A stretch of 64,000 bases of DNA, taken from Vibrio sp. RE88. GTDB lineage: Bacteria; Pseudomonadota; Gammaproteobacteria; Enterobacterales; Vibrionaceae. Positions 41,665-50,692 of the stretch are shown here, piece by piece (within the stretch, counting starts at the first letter, position 1; every line of letters starts with the position of its first letter). Location of the stretch: positions 36,408-100,407 of the forward strand of contig NZ_VTYQ01000011.1 in NCBI RefSeq assembly GCF_013113835.1, read 5' to 3'. The notes under the pieces are model-generated. The model was not told the DNA's origin. It did no database searches and saw only the letters and a program-made list of their open reading frames with translations. The translations under genes were made by a program, and so were the position numbers.

Positions 41665-42858
41665 TTATACCCACTGGCCGGCAACAAACCCTGAGCTCCA
41701 GCACCACTGGAAGTTATAGCCTCCGAGCCAACCCGTCACGTCCATCACTTCACCAATGAAATACAAGCCTTTGACATCCTTGCACTCCATCGTTTTGGAA
41801 GACAGATGATCGGTATCAACGCCGCCTAATGTCACTTCTGCAGTGCGGTATCCTTCCGTTCCGTTAGGCGCGATGGTCCAGTTTTCTAATTGTTGGGTGA
41901 TCTGTTTCAGCTGATTCACACCGAACTGCTTGAGTGGTAGATCGGTCAACACTTTACGCTCAATCAGTACTTCCACCAAACGCTTTGGTAAGACTTTGGC
42001 TAAGGTGTTTTTCAGGCTTTGGTTGGGGTGCTTTTCCAAAGAGCGAGTCAACAAGGTGTCAATATCGGCTTCCGGCACCAGATTCACGGTCACTGCCTCG
42101 CCAGGCTTCCAATAGGACGAGACCTGCAGGACAGACGGACCAGATAACCCTCGATGAGTAAACAGCAAGGCTTCTTTGAAGGTGGTATTGTTTTGCGTGG
42201 TAATTTCGACAGGAATCGCGATACCGGACAGCTCGGCGAAATCCTCTTTATCTTCTTTGTGTAAGGTAAATGGCACCAAGCCAGCCGTCGTCGGCAGCAC
42301 GGGTAACCCAAACTGCTCTGCGACTTTGTAGCCAAAGGGCGTGGCACCCAGTTTTGGCATCGACAATCCGCCAGTCGCCACCACCAAGGACTGACATTCA
42401 ATCACATCGGTGTTGGCGTGCAGCTCAAAGCCCGTGTCGGTTTGTTCGATATGGTGAATGTCCTGACGATAGCGTTGCTCGACCGTCGGCAAATCACACT
42501 CTGCCAGTAGCATTTTGACGATGTCTTTCGAGTCGCAATCACCGACACAGAACAGCTGACCATGATCGCGCTCTTCAAACTGAATTTCATGTTTGTAGAT
42601 CATCGAGATAAAGTCCCAGTTGGTGTACTGGGCCAGCGCCGATTTCACGAAGTGCGGATTACTGCACAGATAGTTTTTAGCTGAGACATCGTAGTTAGTG
42701 AAATTACAACGCCCACCACCCGAAATAAGAATCTTGCGGCCCGGTTTTTTAGCGTGATCCAGCACAAGCACTCTTCGCCCACGCTTACCCGCTTCTGCAG
42801 CACACATTAATCCTGCCGCACCTGCACCGATGACGACCACATCAAACTTTTCCGCCAT
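41665..42858 (-). CDS. BaiN/HI0933-family flavoprotein (YhiN-like)
   Basis: This 397-residue FAD-dependent oxidoreductase of the HI0933/YhiN family has an N-terminal dinucleotide motif VVVIGAGAAGLMCAAEAGKRG followed by KKPGRKILISGGGRCNFTN, a family hallmark. A second motif is LVVATGGLSMPKLGATPFGY and the C-terminal FAD contact is GLYFIGEVMDVTGWLGGYNFQWCWSSG. The family's general substrate is unknown to me; BaiN-type members act on bile acid derivatives. AAAGG precedes the ATG. It is convergent with aerolysin and not obviously co-regulated with it. Confidence 0.9.
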   Translation of the reverse strand: MAEKFDVVVIGAGAAGLMCAAEAGKRGRRVLVLDHAKKPGRKILISGGGRCNFTNYDVSAKNYLCSNPHFVKSALAQYTNWDFISMIYKHEIQFEERDHGQLFCVGDCDSKDIVKMLLAECDLPTVEQRYRQDIHHIEQTDTGFELHANTDVIECQSLVVATGGLSMPKLGATPFGYKVAEQFGLPVLPTTAGLVPFTLHKEDKEDFAELSGIAIPVEITTQNNTTFKEALLFTHRGLSGPSVLQVSSYWKPGEAVTVNLVPEADIDTLLTRSLEKHPNQSLKNTLAKVLPKRLVEVLIERKVLTDLPLKQFGVNQLKQITQQLENWTIAPNGTEGYRTAEVTLGGVDTDHLSSKTMECKDVKGLYFIGEVMDVTGWLGGYNFQWCWSSGFVAGQWV

Positions 42859-42883
42859 GACCTTTTCTCAACCAAAATCCAAT

Positions 42884-42912
42884 AAAAAAGGATGTGCATT
42901 TAGCACATCCTT
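42884..42912 (-). terminator. Terminator of uspB
   Basis: AAGGATGTGC/GCACATCCTT with an ATTTA loop and six T on the minus strand. Confidence 0.9.
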
Positions 42913-42965
42913 AGCCAGTTTCGGCGCTATTCTAACCACAAATGGAACGCTTGCCAAATCACCTG

Positions 42966-43289
42966 TTATAAGATGAATGCCGCAAGTAAAGTTACCCCGA
43001 GTAGTGACGTAGAAAGAATAAAGAGTTCTCTGACTCGTTCGCATTTGCCGGTAAACACTTCGTCATGATGATGGTGATATTCTTTGCTCTTCAGATAATG
43101 AAACAGTCGCACTTGTTTAGTGACATTACCATGAGTGGTAAAGAAGCCGTTTCCGTCGACTTGCTGATAGAGCAGCGGGTGCGCTTCACGCATGATGTAG
43201 ATGAGAGAACGCAGTGCAGTCAAGTATCTGGCCATGTTCACCAGAGTTACCAACATAAGCGTGAATAGAATGGTATCAGCATTGATCAT
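42966..43289 (-). CDS. uspB: Universal stress protein B
   Basis: This 107-residue membrane protein has a hydrophobic helix at each end (about 5-22 and 88-106) with a charged loop between containing LRSLIYIMREAHPLLYQQVD and HYLKSKEYHHHHDEVFTGKCE, matching E. coli UspB. In E. coli it is a sigma-S-dependent stationary-phase protein linked to ethanol resistance. As in E. coli it lies near uspA, here with ferritin between. Confidence 0.93.
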   Translation of the reverse strand: MINADTILFTLMLVTLVNMARYLTALRSLIYIMREAHPLLYQQVDGNGFFTTHGNVTKQVRLFHYLKSKEYHHHHDEVFTGKCERVRELFILSTSLLGVTLLAAFIL

Positions 43290-43363
43290 CTTTTCCTCCC
43301 TACACCTTCTACCTGAAGCCCAGAAGAAAAAGACGATCTGCTTAGAGAGTCTTTCGCTGAAGT

Positions 43364-43891
43364 TTATTCAGCAGGGGCATCCATGATAGAAGATGAACCT
43401 TCTTTCGCTAGAGCCGCTAGGTCTTTGTCGATAAAGAACAGCGCTTTGCCGTCTTCACCAACCAACTCTAGCTTGTCTAAAATCCCTTTAAACAACTTCT
43501 CTTCCTCGTGCTGCTCAGCGACGTACCACTGCAAGAAGTTGAAAGTAGAGTAATCTTGGGATGTAAACGCTACGTGAGCCAGCGTGTTGATTTTCTGAGT
43601 AATCATCTGCTCATGCTCGTAGGTTTCACGGAAAACATCGCCTAGGCTGCCAAACTCATGTTTTGGTGCATCGATCGCACCCAGAATTGGCATCGCGCCA
43701 GTCTCGCTCACATAAGTGAATAGTCGCTGCATATGCTCCATTTCTTCTACGGCGTGTGTACGTAAAAACTCAGCAGCACCTTCGAAACCGTTGTCTTCAC
43801 ACCAAGCACTCATTTGTAAGTATAGATTGGATGAGAAAAATTCGAGATTAATTTGCTCATTCAATTGATCAACCATTGCCTGTGAAAGCAT
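43364..43891 (-). CDS. ftnA: Ferritin (FtnA)
   Basis: This 175-residue bacterial non-haem ferritin stores iron in a 24-mer shell. Ferroxidase residues are present: the Glu in EQINLEFFSSNLYLQM (near residue 17), the EEMEHMQRLF Glu and His (near 50-53), and the downstream EQMITQKINTL and YVAEQHEEEKLF sites. In vibrios and enterics such genes are low when iron is scarce, commonly through Fur and RyhB; RyhB itself is encoded at 26 kb here. It is divergent from uspA. Confidence 0.94.
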   Translation of the reverse strand: MLSQAMVDQLNEQINLEFFSSNLYLQMSAWCEDNGFEGAAEFLRTHAVEEMEHMQRLFTYVSETGAMPILGAIDAPKHEFGSLGDVFRETYEHEQMITQKINTLAHVAFTSQDYSTFNFLQWYVAEQHEEEKLFKGILDKLELVGEDGKALFFIDKDLAALAKEGSSSIMDAPAE

Positions 43892-44045
43892 TTATCACTC
43901 CTAATTAACTCGATGAACTTCAATGAACTATATCATTAGCCCACCATAACACTTTGACGAATGAATGTGGATCTGAGATCACTGCGGCAAAAATATTCTA
44001 ACCTTAATGCTAACCTGTAATTAGACACCTAAAGGAGATAGCACT

Positions 44046-44471
44046 ATGAGTTATCAGCATATTTTGGTTGCCGTTGACCTATCTGAAGACAGTAAGGTTT
44101 TGGTCGACAAAGCGGTGGCTCTCGCCAAACCTCTTCAGGCCGATGTCTCTTTCATTCACATCGATGTCAACTACGCCGAACTGTATACCGGGCTGATTGA
44201 TATCAATCTGGCCGAGACTCAACACCAGGCGATTGAAGCCTCACAACAGCAACTACAGAGCTTTGCAGAGCACGCAAATTATCCGATCAAGCATACGCTA
44301 GTAGGTAGCGGTGATTTGGGTAATGAGCTGTGCGATACCATCAAAGAGTTCAATATCGATATGGTGGTCTGTGGCCATCATCAGGATTTCTGGAGCAAAC
44401 TGCTGTCTTCGACCCGACAGCTGATCAATTGCTCTCCTGTCGACATGTTGGTCGTGCCACTTAAAGACTGA
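44046..44471 (+). CDS. uspA: Universal stress protein A
   Basis: This 141-residue single-domain UspA protein starts MSYQHILVAVDLSEDSKVLV and ends QLINCSPVDMLVVPLKD, close to E. coli UspA. Like E. coli UspA it lacks the full ATP-binding GxxGxxGx(S/T) loop, with DFWSKLLSSTRQLI in its place. AAGGAG precedes the ATG. The gap to divergent ftnA has TTGACG near 43952 as a possible -35 box. The protein is made on growth arrest and starvation. Confidence 0.95.
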   Translation: MSYQHILVAVDLSEDSKVLVDKAVALAKPLQADVSFIHIDVNYAELYTGLIDINLAETQHQAIEASQQQLQSFAEHANYPIKHTLVGSGDLGNELCDTIKEFNIDMVVCGHHQDFWSKLLSSTRQLINCSPVDMLVVPLKD

Positions 44472-44527
44472 TCGCGACAGAGTTTTCGTATAGACTGCAG
44501 AACAGTTGTTGATAATGAGTATTAATT

Positions 44528-45409
44528 ATGGGTTATCTATCTGCAGTCACCCTATTGTGGGCGTTCTCGTTTAGCCTGATTGGCGTTTACCTCGCTGGTC
44601 AGGTAGATTCTTGGTTCTCTGTGCTGATGCGCGTTGCGCTTGCCAGTTTGGTGTTTATTCCATTCCTTAAATTCAAAGGGGTCGATAAATCGCTAATCAT
44701 TAAGCTGATGACCGTGGGCGGTTTCCAGCTTGGTTTAATGTATTGCTTCTACTACCAGTCTTTTCTTTTACTCTCTGTACCGGAAGTTCTACTGTTCACC
44801 GTATTCACACCGATCTACGTCACCCTGATTTACGATTTACTCAAAGGTCGTTTCTCACCTTGGTATCTGGTCACTGCCGCTATCGCGGTGGCGGGCGCGG
44901 CCTTTATTAAATTTGCAGGTATCAGTGAGAACTTCCTGATCGGTTTCCTTGTCGTGCAAGGCGCGAATATGTGTTTTGCCATCGGTCAGGTGGGTTACAA
45001 ATACCTGATGGAGAAGCAACCGGTTGATTTACCCCAGCATACGATCTTTGGTTATTTCTACTTAGGTGCTCTGTGTGTTGCCTTGGTAGCCTTTGCGCTG
45101 ATGGGCAATATCGATAAGATGCCAACCACCAGCACGCAGTGGGGCATTTTGATTTATCTAGGTCTGATCGCTTCGGGTTTTGGCTACTTTGCCTGGAACA
45201 AAGGAGCGACTATGGTGAACGCTGGCGCGCTAGCGGTGATGAACAACGCGCTGGTACCTGCTGGGCTTATCGTTAACATAGTGATTTGGAATCGAGACGT
45301 TGACCTCACCCGCCTAGCGATTGGCGGCGCGATCATCATGCTGTCACTATGGATAAACGAAACCTGGGTCAAACGTAAAGTCGCCCAGAGTTATCAAGCC
45401 GCAAGCTAA
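44528..45409 (+). CDS. EamA/DMT-family transporter (carboxylate/amino acid/amine type)
   Basis: This 293-residue inner-membrane protein has ten predicted helices in two EamA repeats. It starts MGYLSAVTLLWAFSFSLIGV and ends INETWVKRKVAQ, and resembles the carboxylate/amino acid/amine exporter subgroup. It starts 56 bases after uspA with only a weak ribosome-binding site, and no terminator separates them, so read-through from uspA is possible. Substrate unknown. Confidence 0.85.
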   Translation: MGYLSAVTLLWAFSFSLIGVYLAGQVDSWFSVLMRVALASLVFIPFLKFKGVDKSLIIKLMTVGGFQLGLMYCFYYQSFLLLSVPEVLLFTVFTPIYVTLIYDLLKGRFSPWYLVTAAIAVAGAAFIKFAGISENFLIGFLVVQGANMCFAIGQVGYKYLMEKQPVDLPQHTIFGYFYLGALCVALVAFALMGNIDKMPTTSTQWGILIYLGLIASGFGYFAWNKGATMVNAGALAVMNNALVPAGLIVNIVIWNRDVDLTRLAIGGAIIMLSLWINETWVKRKVAQSYQAAS

Positions 45410-45412
45410 CAA

Positions 45413-45443
45413 AAAACGCTCTCCAGTTGGAGAGCGTTTTTTT
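45413..45443. terminator. Shared terminator of the EamA gene and the convergent hypothetical
   Basis: AAAACGCTCTCC/GGAGAGCGTTTT, 12 bp, loop AGTT, with T-runs on both strands. Confidence 0.95.
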
Positions 45444-45445
45444 AA

Positions 45446-46009
45446 TCAATGCATATTGGGTGTCGATACCGGTTCGAACATCTCTGGTGGCAGGCTCAGG
45501 ACAGGATTTTGACTGAGGCGAGCCTTAATTTTAGCCTCGTGCTTTTGCAATTTGTGTTGCTTCTTAGCCAGCTTCAATAGCTTCTTCTGCTGCTTGTAGT
45601 GTTTCTTAAGCGCTTTCTTAGCCTTCTTAATCGCTTTCTTATCGGACAAGTCCAGCATCAGCTCGTCAGCAGTGGTTTTGGCTTCTGTAGACACCTTAGG
45701 CTGCGCTTTCTCTTTAACCCGCTCCACAACGCGGCGCACTGCTTGGGATTTCTCTTCAGAAAGACGAGGGACTTGAGTCTCTTGAGGTGGTAAGGCTTCC
45801 GCTAACAAACCACAGGCACGTTGTTGCTCTATAGGCTTGTTCTGGCATTGCTGAGGAGGAATGGCGGCAGGTTTGCACAAAGAGGTTTTCTCTGCTGAAG
45901 AGCGAGCACAAGAACGACAGACAAACTTAGGTGCAACCACCAAACGATGGATTTCATTTAATCCATCGGCAATTTGCTTACGATTCATCTTACAAAGTCG
46001 TTTAGCCAT
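45446..46009 (-). CDS. Hypothetical protein, Cys-rich N-terminus and Lys-rich coiled-coil C-terminus
   Basis: I do not recognise this 187-residue protein. The N-terminal third has six cysteines (KLCKM-type start, FVCRSCARS, SLCKPA, QQCQNK, RACGLL) that could form a metal site. The middle is Pro/Glu-rich and probably disordered. Residues about 122-165 are extremely Lys-rich and helical (KKAIKKAKKALKKHYKQQKK), suggesting nucleic-acid or membrane-surface contact. There is no signal peptide. GGAG lies 7 bases before the ATG. It is a single gene convergent with the EamA transporter; the flanking genes give no clue. Confidence 0.7.
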   Translation of the reverse strand: MAKRLCKMNRKQIADGLNEIHRLVVAPKFVCRSCARSSAEKTSLCKPAAIPPQQCQNKPIEQQRACGLLAEALPPQETQVPRLSEEKSQAVRRVVERVKEKAQPKVSTEAKTTADELMLDLSDKKAIKKAKKALKKHYKQQKKLLKLAKKQHKLQKHEAKIKARLSQNPVLSLPPEMFEPVSTPNMH

Positions 46010-46110
46010 GCTACCACTCCAGCTAAGAATACGAATAATTCTTAGTATGATATACCTGCATGGTGACGATTAAGCAAGCACTAAATAACGCTGTAAAACA
46101 CGATTGAGTG

Positions 46111-46902
46111 CTAAGTCATTGATGCATTCACATAAACGTCAAAACGATTTTTTTTCGTCTCAATAGCCATCGCGGGCTTTTGCCCATCCAGCCACTCTGC
46201 GTAGTCAGGTCTCTTGACCACCACCCTTTTACTCGCAAGGGCTAAGGCAGGTTCTAACAGCTTATCGGCATCCAGATCGGCCCCGACCAGAGACTGAAAC
46301 ACTCGCATTTCTTTTTTGACTAACGCGCTCTTCTTTTTGCCTTCTGGATGTGGGTACATAGGGTCCAAGTAAACCACATCAGGCTTAGTAAACTCAGCGT
46401 CGTTAGCCAGAGATTCTAGGGCGTTATGACTAGAGGCATGAAGCAGAGACATACGCTCACTGACCCAGTCTCCGATTTCTGGGTCCTGCTTCGCACGTTC
46501 AAGGCCATCATCTAACAGCGCAGCCACAACAGGGTGACGTTCCACCATTTGCACTTTACACCCCAGTGAAGCCAGTACAAACGCATCACGACCCAACCCC
46601 GCCGTACCATCGAGTACTGTAGGAGTCACGCCTTTATTCAAACCGGCGGCTTTCGCAATTGCTTGCCCTTTCCCACCGCCAAACTTGCGCCTGTGCGCCA
46701 CTGCACCACCCGCTAAATCGACGAAAATCGCGCCCAGCTTAGGCTCATCAACTTTACGCAGCTCTAAGCGTTCTGCAGTCAGAACCAGCGCAAAAGCGCT
46801 TTGTTCATCGTGCGACAGCCCCCAACGCTGAGCCAACTGATTCAGTTGCTCATTTCGGTTCGGGTCTTCACTAATGAGTTGTAGCTGCACAATAGGCTCC
46901 AT
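46111..46902 (-). CDS. rsmJ: 16S rRNA (guanine-N2) methyltransferase RsmJ
   Basis: This 263-residue enzyme methylates G1516 of 16S rRNA (E. coli YhiQ). The conserved GGAVAHRRKFGGGKGQAIAKA precedes motif I VLDGTAGLGRDAFVLASLG. The catalytic DPMYPHPEGKKKSALVKKEM replaces the usual NPPY. The start at 46902 gives MEPIVQLQLISED, matching the family start; a TTG four codons upstream is an alternative and neither has a strong ribosome-binding site. Confidence 0.93.
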   Translation of the reverse strand: MEPIVQLQLISEDPNRNEQLNQLAQRWGLSHDEQSAFALVLTAERLELRKVDEPKLGAIFVDLAGGAVAHRRKFGGGKGQAIAKAAGLNKGVTPTVLDGTAGLGRDAFVLASLGCKVQMVERHPVVAALLDDGLERAKQDPEIGDWVSERMSLLHASSHNALESLANDAEFTKPDVVYLDPMYPHPEGKKKSALVKKEMRVFQSLVGADLDADKLLEPALALASKRVVVKRPDYAEWLDGQKPAMAIETKKNRFDVYVNASMT

Positions 46903-46943
46903 TGGGGTGGTCAAATTCTCGGGCGCCAGTGTAATGGATTTTG

Positions 46944-49900
46944 TTATCCGACACTACGCTTGTCAGCCAACAGCTCATCGACCAGCTTTTCAAGTGGTTT
47001 GGGCTTTCCAATCACATAACCTTGGGCGTAATCCACACCCAACTCCACCAGCAGATCGATAATACGACTGTTTTCAACGAACTCGGCAACGGTTTGCTTA
47101 CCCATCTGTTTCGCTAAATCATTGATTGAACGCACCATTAGGTGGTCGACTTCATTGACGTCAATATCGCGAACAAACAAGCCATCGATTTTCACGATAT
47201 CAACCGGCAGTTTCTTCAGATAACCAAACGAAGAGAGACCCGAGCCAAAGTCGTCCAGTGCAATTTTGCAGCCCAGCTGCTTAAACTGAGAAAACAGCGC
47301 TATCGCTTGATTCATGTTACTCATCGCGGCCGTTTCGGTGATTTCAAGGCAGATTTTTTCACACGGTACAGGGCTGTGCTGCAGCTTATCCAATAAGAAG
47401 GCGATGAACTCCTTATTGCCCATTGAGTGGCCAGAGAGGTTAATCGAACACATGCCAAGATTCGCCAACGCCACGGGATTGGCAGCCAGCCAGTCTAAGG
47501 TTTGAGTCACCACCTGCTTATCCAGCAACTGTGCGATATTGTAGCGTTCTGACGCTGGCATAAAGATGCCCGGCGAAATGTATTCTCCCTCAGCATTGCG
47601 AATACGGATGAGGATCTCGAAGTGCATCGGCGCATCATCTTGGCTCAAGGCCAGAATCTGCTGGGCAAACAACTCAATCCGATCATTCGCCAGCGCATTA
47701 TGCACTAAACTGACGCATTCCATTTCCTGCTCACGTCGACGCAGATCGGCATCATCCTGACAGTAAAGGTTATAACGGTTACGCCCTTCCTCTTTGGCGG
47801 CATGACACGCCGTATCCGCCTGGGCATGAACCATTTGCGGAGAGTCAGCGGTATGGTCAATCAAACGGATACCAATCGAGCACGTCATATTGAGACGGAT
47901 GTCATCCCAGACAAAAGGTTGCTCACTGAGCGTCATAACTATGGTATTGGCAACGTTTTTGGCATCACGCTCAGTGCAGTCTTTGAGTAGCACAGCAAAC
48001 TCATCGCCGCCCATGCGCGCCAAAATCGCATTATAAGGCAGCACTTCTTCCAGCATGCTGGCACAGAACTGGATAGCGGTATCTCCTGCCTCATGGCCCG
48101 CAGTGTCATTGAGCACTTTAAGCTGGTCGAGATCCAAGTACAGCATGGCATGAGTGCGGGTGTAGCTTTCTACTTCCAGCAGCGATTTTGCCAGTTCCAT
48201 TTCAAAATGGTTGCGGTTGAACGTGCCGGTCAGCAAGTCGTGACGAGCTTGATATTCCAACTGCTCTGCCAGCTTCTTCGTTTCGGTAATATCCTCGCCA
48301 ACAATCAGCAAGTGTCCAGATTCGACCAACGGGCGAATATTCTCGCGAATCCAAACCGCTCTTCCATCTGCGTGACGATATTCAATTTCACGCCGCCATA
48401 CGCCGCGCATCGCTTGCTTAGGTTGCAGCAGAACTTGCCTTGGGGTAACCGCGTCTTGATGAAGATAGAATTCACCCAACAAGTGACCAAGCACTTGATT
48501 CGAGGTATAGCCGAGCAGCTGCTCGGCAAAGTGGTTAACCTGCTGAATGCAGTTATGGTCATCTAAGGTGATCATCATTACAGGTTGCTGGTCGTAGTAA
48601 TGACTAAGGTTCGCTTCTCGTTGATACAACCGCGCTTCGGTAATTTTTCTCGAGGTGATGTCTCGTGCCTCGAGCAGAAAGTCCGCTCCCAGCCCAGTCT
48701 TAGGTAGAGGCTTAAGTGAAATCTCCAGCACCATGGAACCTTGTTCTGAATGCCAGATTTCCGCTTCAAATTGAGTATTTTGCTCCGATTTATCGGTATT
48801 AAAGTAGCTTTTTAATTGCTGGGATGCTTGATCCTCCCAGTGCTGATGCTGCCAGATTGGCCGATCAACACTGAAGTCCTGATGATAAAGAAGCTCTTGG
48901 AGCTTACTGTTGCTTGAAATAGTCCGCCCTTGAGCATCCAGCAAGCCGATAAAGTGATAGCTCTGATCAAACACCATTTCGATTAGTGTTTGGCTTTCCT
49001 TAGCTAAGGTTTCGCTTTTTTTCATTCGGCTTAGGTAGTAAACCAGCACCACAATAATCACGGACAAAAGGACGACCAGACTGGCAACCGCTCTTAGTTC
49101 CTTTTGGAACCGTACCGTGAAAGGCTGAGGTTTATTAAATAAGGTCGATGTTGCCTCACCTTCAATACCTAATCCCCATTTCACCACTGCCTGATAATCC
49201 AGTTTGATTTCCGGAATGCCCGCCTCAACCTTCGGCAAAGCCTCCGAATTGGATTTCAACACTTTCACTAACTGCCGGGCCGCTTGCCTGCCTTGTGTTC
49301 TGCCACTCAGAATCACTCCACCAACCGCCCCATGACCTAGTCCTAAGTCATGCACCATGTAAATCGGTGATCGAGATTCTTGGTTGAGTTGCTTCCACTC
49401 ACCTTCGGTCGCGACACGTCCGTTCTTATCTCGATAATAAACCCAGAACAGCACAGCGCTGGATGTGTCTAATGAAGACGCAAACTCAATCAGCTGTTGG
49501 TAAGTTTCAGGAACCAGTTGTTCAACCATGGTTTGATATTCGGTATTGAGCGTCAGGAAGCGCTCGACCTGACGCCTCACAGCCTCACCAGTTACCGAAT
49601 AATCACTCACTATGTATATCTTCTCGACTTCTGGCTGAATCCGCTCGATAAGCGTGACATTGCTGTAGATATCGATGTCTTCGATTACACCTGTTGCTCT
49701 GAGCTGAGAATGCATCTGCGGGCTGTAGTTATTGATACCACCAAATATCACTGGCGTGTCACCGATTTCCGGCGCTAAGCGCTGCATCAGATTAAGGGCG
49801 TTATTGTCACTGACAACAATGGCAGAGAAGGTTTCTTGAGAAAGTTTGGTTTGGTAGAGCTTGTAGAGTTGTTCCAGATAGGCAGGGTTTTGTAGTCGCT

Positions 49901-50090
49901 TTGAATCGAGGTACACCACTCGCGTGGTAATGCTCTCGCGACGCAGAATGTCTTCTAGGCCATATTGAAAGGCGTCGGTCCAGAAAAAGCCCTGATGGTA
50001 AGAGTGAACAATCAGTACATCTTTATCTTTAGCGTGTGCATGAGAAAGGGCTGCAGAAAATACAGCTAGAAGAATCAGACAAAAGCGCAC
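46944..50090 (-). CDS. Periplasmic-sensor PAS-GGDEF-EAL c-di-GMP enzyme
   Basis: This 1048-residue protein has a signal peptide, a periplasmic ABC_sub_bind-like domain (about residues 22-300: VLIVHSYHQGFFWTDAFQYG, VIFGGINNYSP), one membrane helix (LVVLLSVIIVVLVYYL, about 340-357), two PAS regions, then GGDEF and EAL. The cyclase motif ARMGGDEFAVL is intact but the inhibitory RxxD site is replaced (LPYN). The EAL domain reads EIL and keeps the other phosphodiesterase residues (SINLS, EITET, DDFGSG, KIDGLF, AEFVEN). Both activities are possible. The start is GTG at 50090. The closest memory is a V. cholerae MorA-like sensor gene in the same position. Confidence 0.9.
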   Translation of the reverse strand: MRFCLILLAVFSAALSHAHAKDKDVLIVHSYHQGFFWTDAFQYGLEDILRRESITTRVVYLDSKRLQNPAYLEQLYKLYQTKLSQETFSAIVVSDNNALNLMQRLAPEIGDTPVIFGGINNYSPQMHSQLRATGVIEDIDIYSNVTLIERIQPEVEKIYIVSDYSVTGEAVRRQVERFLTLNTEYQTMVEQLVPETYQQLIEFASSLDTSSAVLFWVYYRDKNGRVATEGEWKQLNQESRSPIYMVHDLGLGHGAVGGVILSGRTQGRQAARQLVKVLKSNSEALPKVEAGIPEIKLDYQAVVKWGLGIEGEATSTLFNKPQPFTVRFQKELRAVASLVVLLSVIIVVLVYYLSRMKKSETLAKESQTLIEMVFDQSYHFIGLLDAQGRTISSNSKLQELLYHQDFSVDRPIWQHQHWEDQASQQLKSYFNTDKSEQNTQFEAEIWHSEQGSMVLEISLKPLPKTGLGADFLLEARDITSRKITEARLYQREANLSHYYDQQPVMMITLDDHNCIQQVNHFAEQLLGYTSNQVLGHLLGEFYLHQDAVTPRQVLLQPKQAMRGVWRREIEYRHADGRAVWIRENIRPLVESGHLLIVGEDITETKKLAEQLEYQARHDLLTGTFNRNHFEMELAKSLLEVESYTRTHAMLYLDLDQLKVLNDTAGHEAGDTAIQFCASMLEEVLPYNAILARMGGDEFAVLLKDCTERDAKNVANTIVMTLSEQPFVWDDIRLNMTCSIGIRLIDHTADSPQMVHAQADTACHAAKEEGRNRYNLYCQDDADLRRREQEMECVSLVHNALANDRIELFAQQILALSQDDAPMHFEILIRIRNAEGEYISPGIFMPASERYNIAQLLDKQVVTQTLDWLAANPVALANLGMCSINLSGHSMGNKEFIAFLLDKLQHSPVPCEKICLEITETAAMSNMNQAIALFSQFKQLGCKIALDDFGSGLSSFGYLKKLPVDIVKIDGLFVRDIDVNEVDHLMVRSINDLAKQMGKQTVAEFVENSRIIDLLVELGVDYAQGYVIGKPKPLEKLVDELLADKRSVG

Positions 50091-50184
50091 TAAAATAGCT
50101 CTCAGATAAAGTTAGCGATTAGTTTAATAGTATCACTGTTGTTGATATTTTGAACTAAAGACATAGCGTTAAGTAGGGATGAAG

Positions 50185-50649
50185 ATGCAAGCTCACAACA
50201 CCAAGCTCGATGACCTCGACCGTGCGATTTTAAAAACCCTGATGGAAGATGCCCGAACTCCTTATGCTGAAATGGCTAAGCAGTTTGAAGTCAGCCCGGC
50301 CACGATTCATGTGCGAATTGAAAAGATGAAAGCCGCGGACATCATTCAAGGAACGGAAGTGATCGTCGACACCAAAAAACTGGGCTATGACGTGTGCTGC
50401 TTTATCGGTATTAACCTCAATGCTGCGCGTGACTATCACTCTGCGCTAGAGAAGCTCAACGCATTAGAAGAAGTGGTTGAAGCCTATTACACCACAGGGG
50501 CTTACAATATTTTCGTTAAGCTGATGTGCCGCTCGATTGAAGAACTGCAGTTTGTGTTGATTGATAAGCTTCAGGCGATTGACGAAGTGCAATCTACCGA
50601 GACTCTGATTTCCCTACAAAACCCAATCAATCGCAACGTTAATCCGTAA
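50185..50649 (+). CDS. asnC: Lrp/AsnC-family regulator AsnC
   Basis: This 154-residue protein has the N-terminal HTH (LDRAILKTLMEDARTPYAEM, then FEVSPATIHVRIEKMKAADI) and the ligand-binding RAM domain with EAYYTTGAYNIFVKLMCRSI and STETLISLQNPI, almost superposable on E. coli AsnC. AsnC senses asparagine and activates asparagine synthetase asnA; no asn gene is adjacent here. The ATG at 50185 is chosen because AGGG lies six bases upstream; ATG at 50179 overlaps that site. It is divergent from the GGDEF/EAL gene. Confidence 0.93.
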   Translation: MQAHNTKLDDLDRAILKTLMEDARTPYAEMAKQFEVSPATIHVRIEKMKAADIIQGTEVIVDTKKLGYDVCCFIGINLNAARDYHSALEKLNALEEVVEAYYTTGAYNIFVKLMCRSIEELQFVLIDKLQAIDEVQSTETLISLQNPINRNVNP

Positions 50650-50662
50650 TAGACTGTGTAAT

Positions 50663-50691
50663 AAAAAGGCCCGCATAATGCGGGCCTTTTT
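50663..50691. terminator. Shared terminator of asnC and the convergent small gene
   Basis: AAAAAGGCCCGCA/TGCGGGCCTTTTT with a three-base loop, symmetrical T-runs. Confidence 0.95.
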
Positions 50692-50692
50692 A

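Noticed and set aside
48093..48566. 157-codon plus-strand frame inside the GGDEF/EAL gene
   Set aside because: Antisense shadow of an intact PAS-GGDEF coding region.
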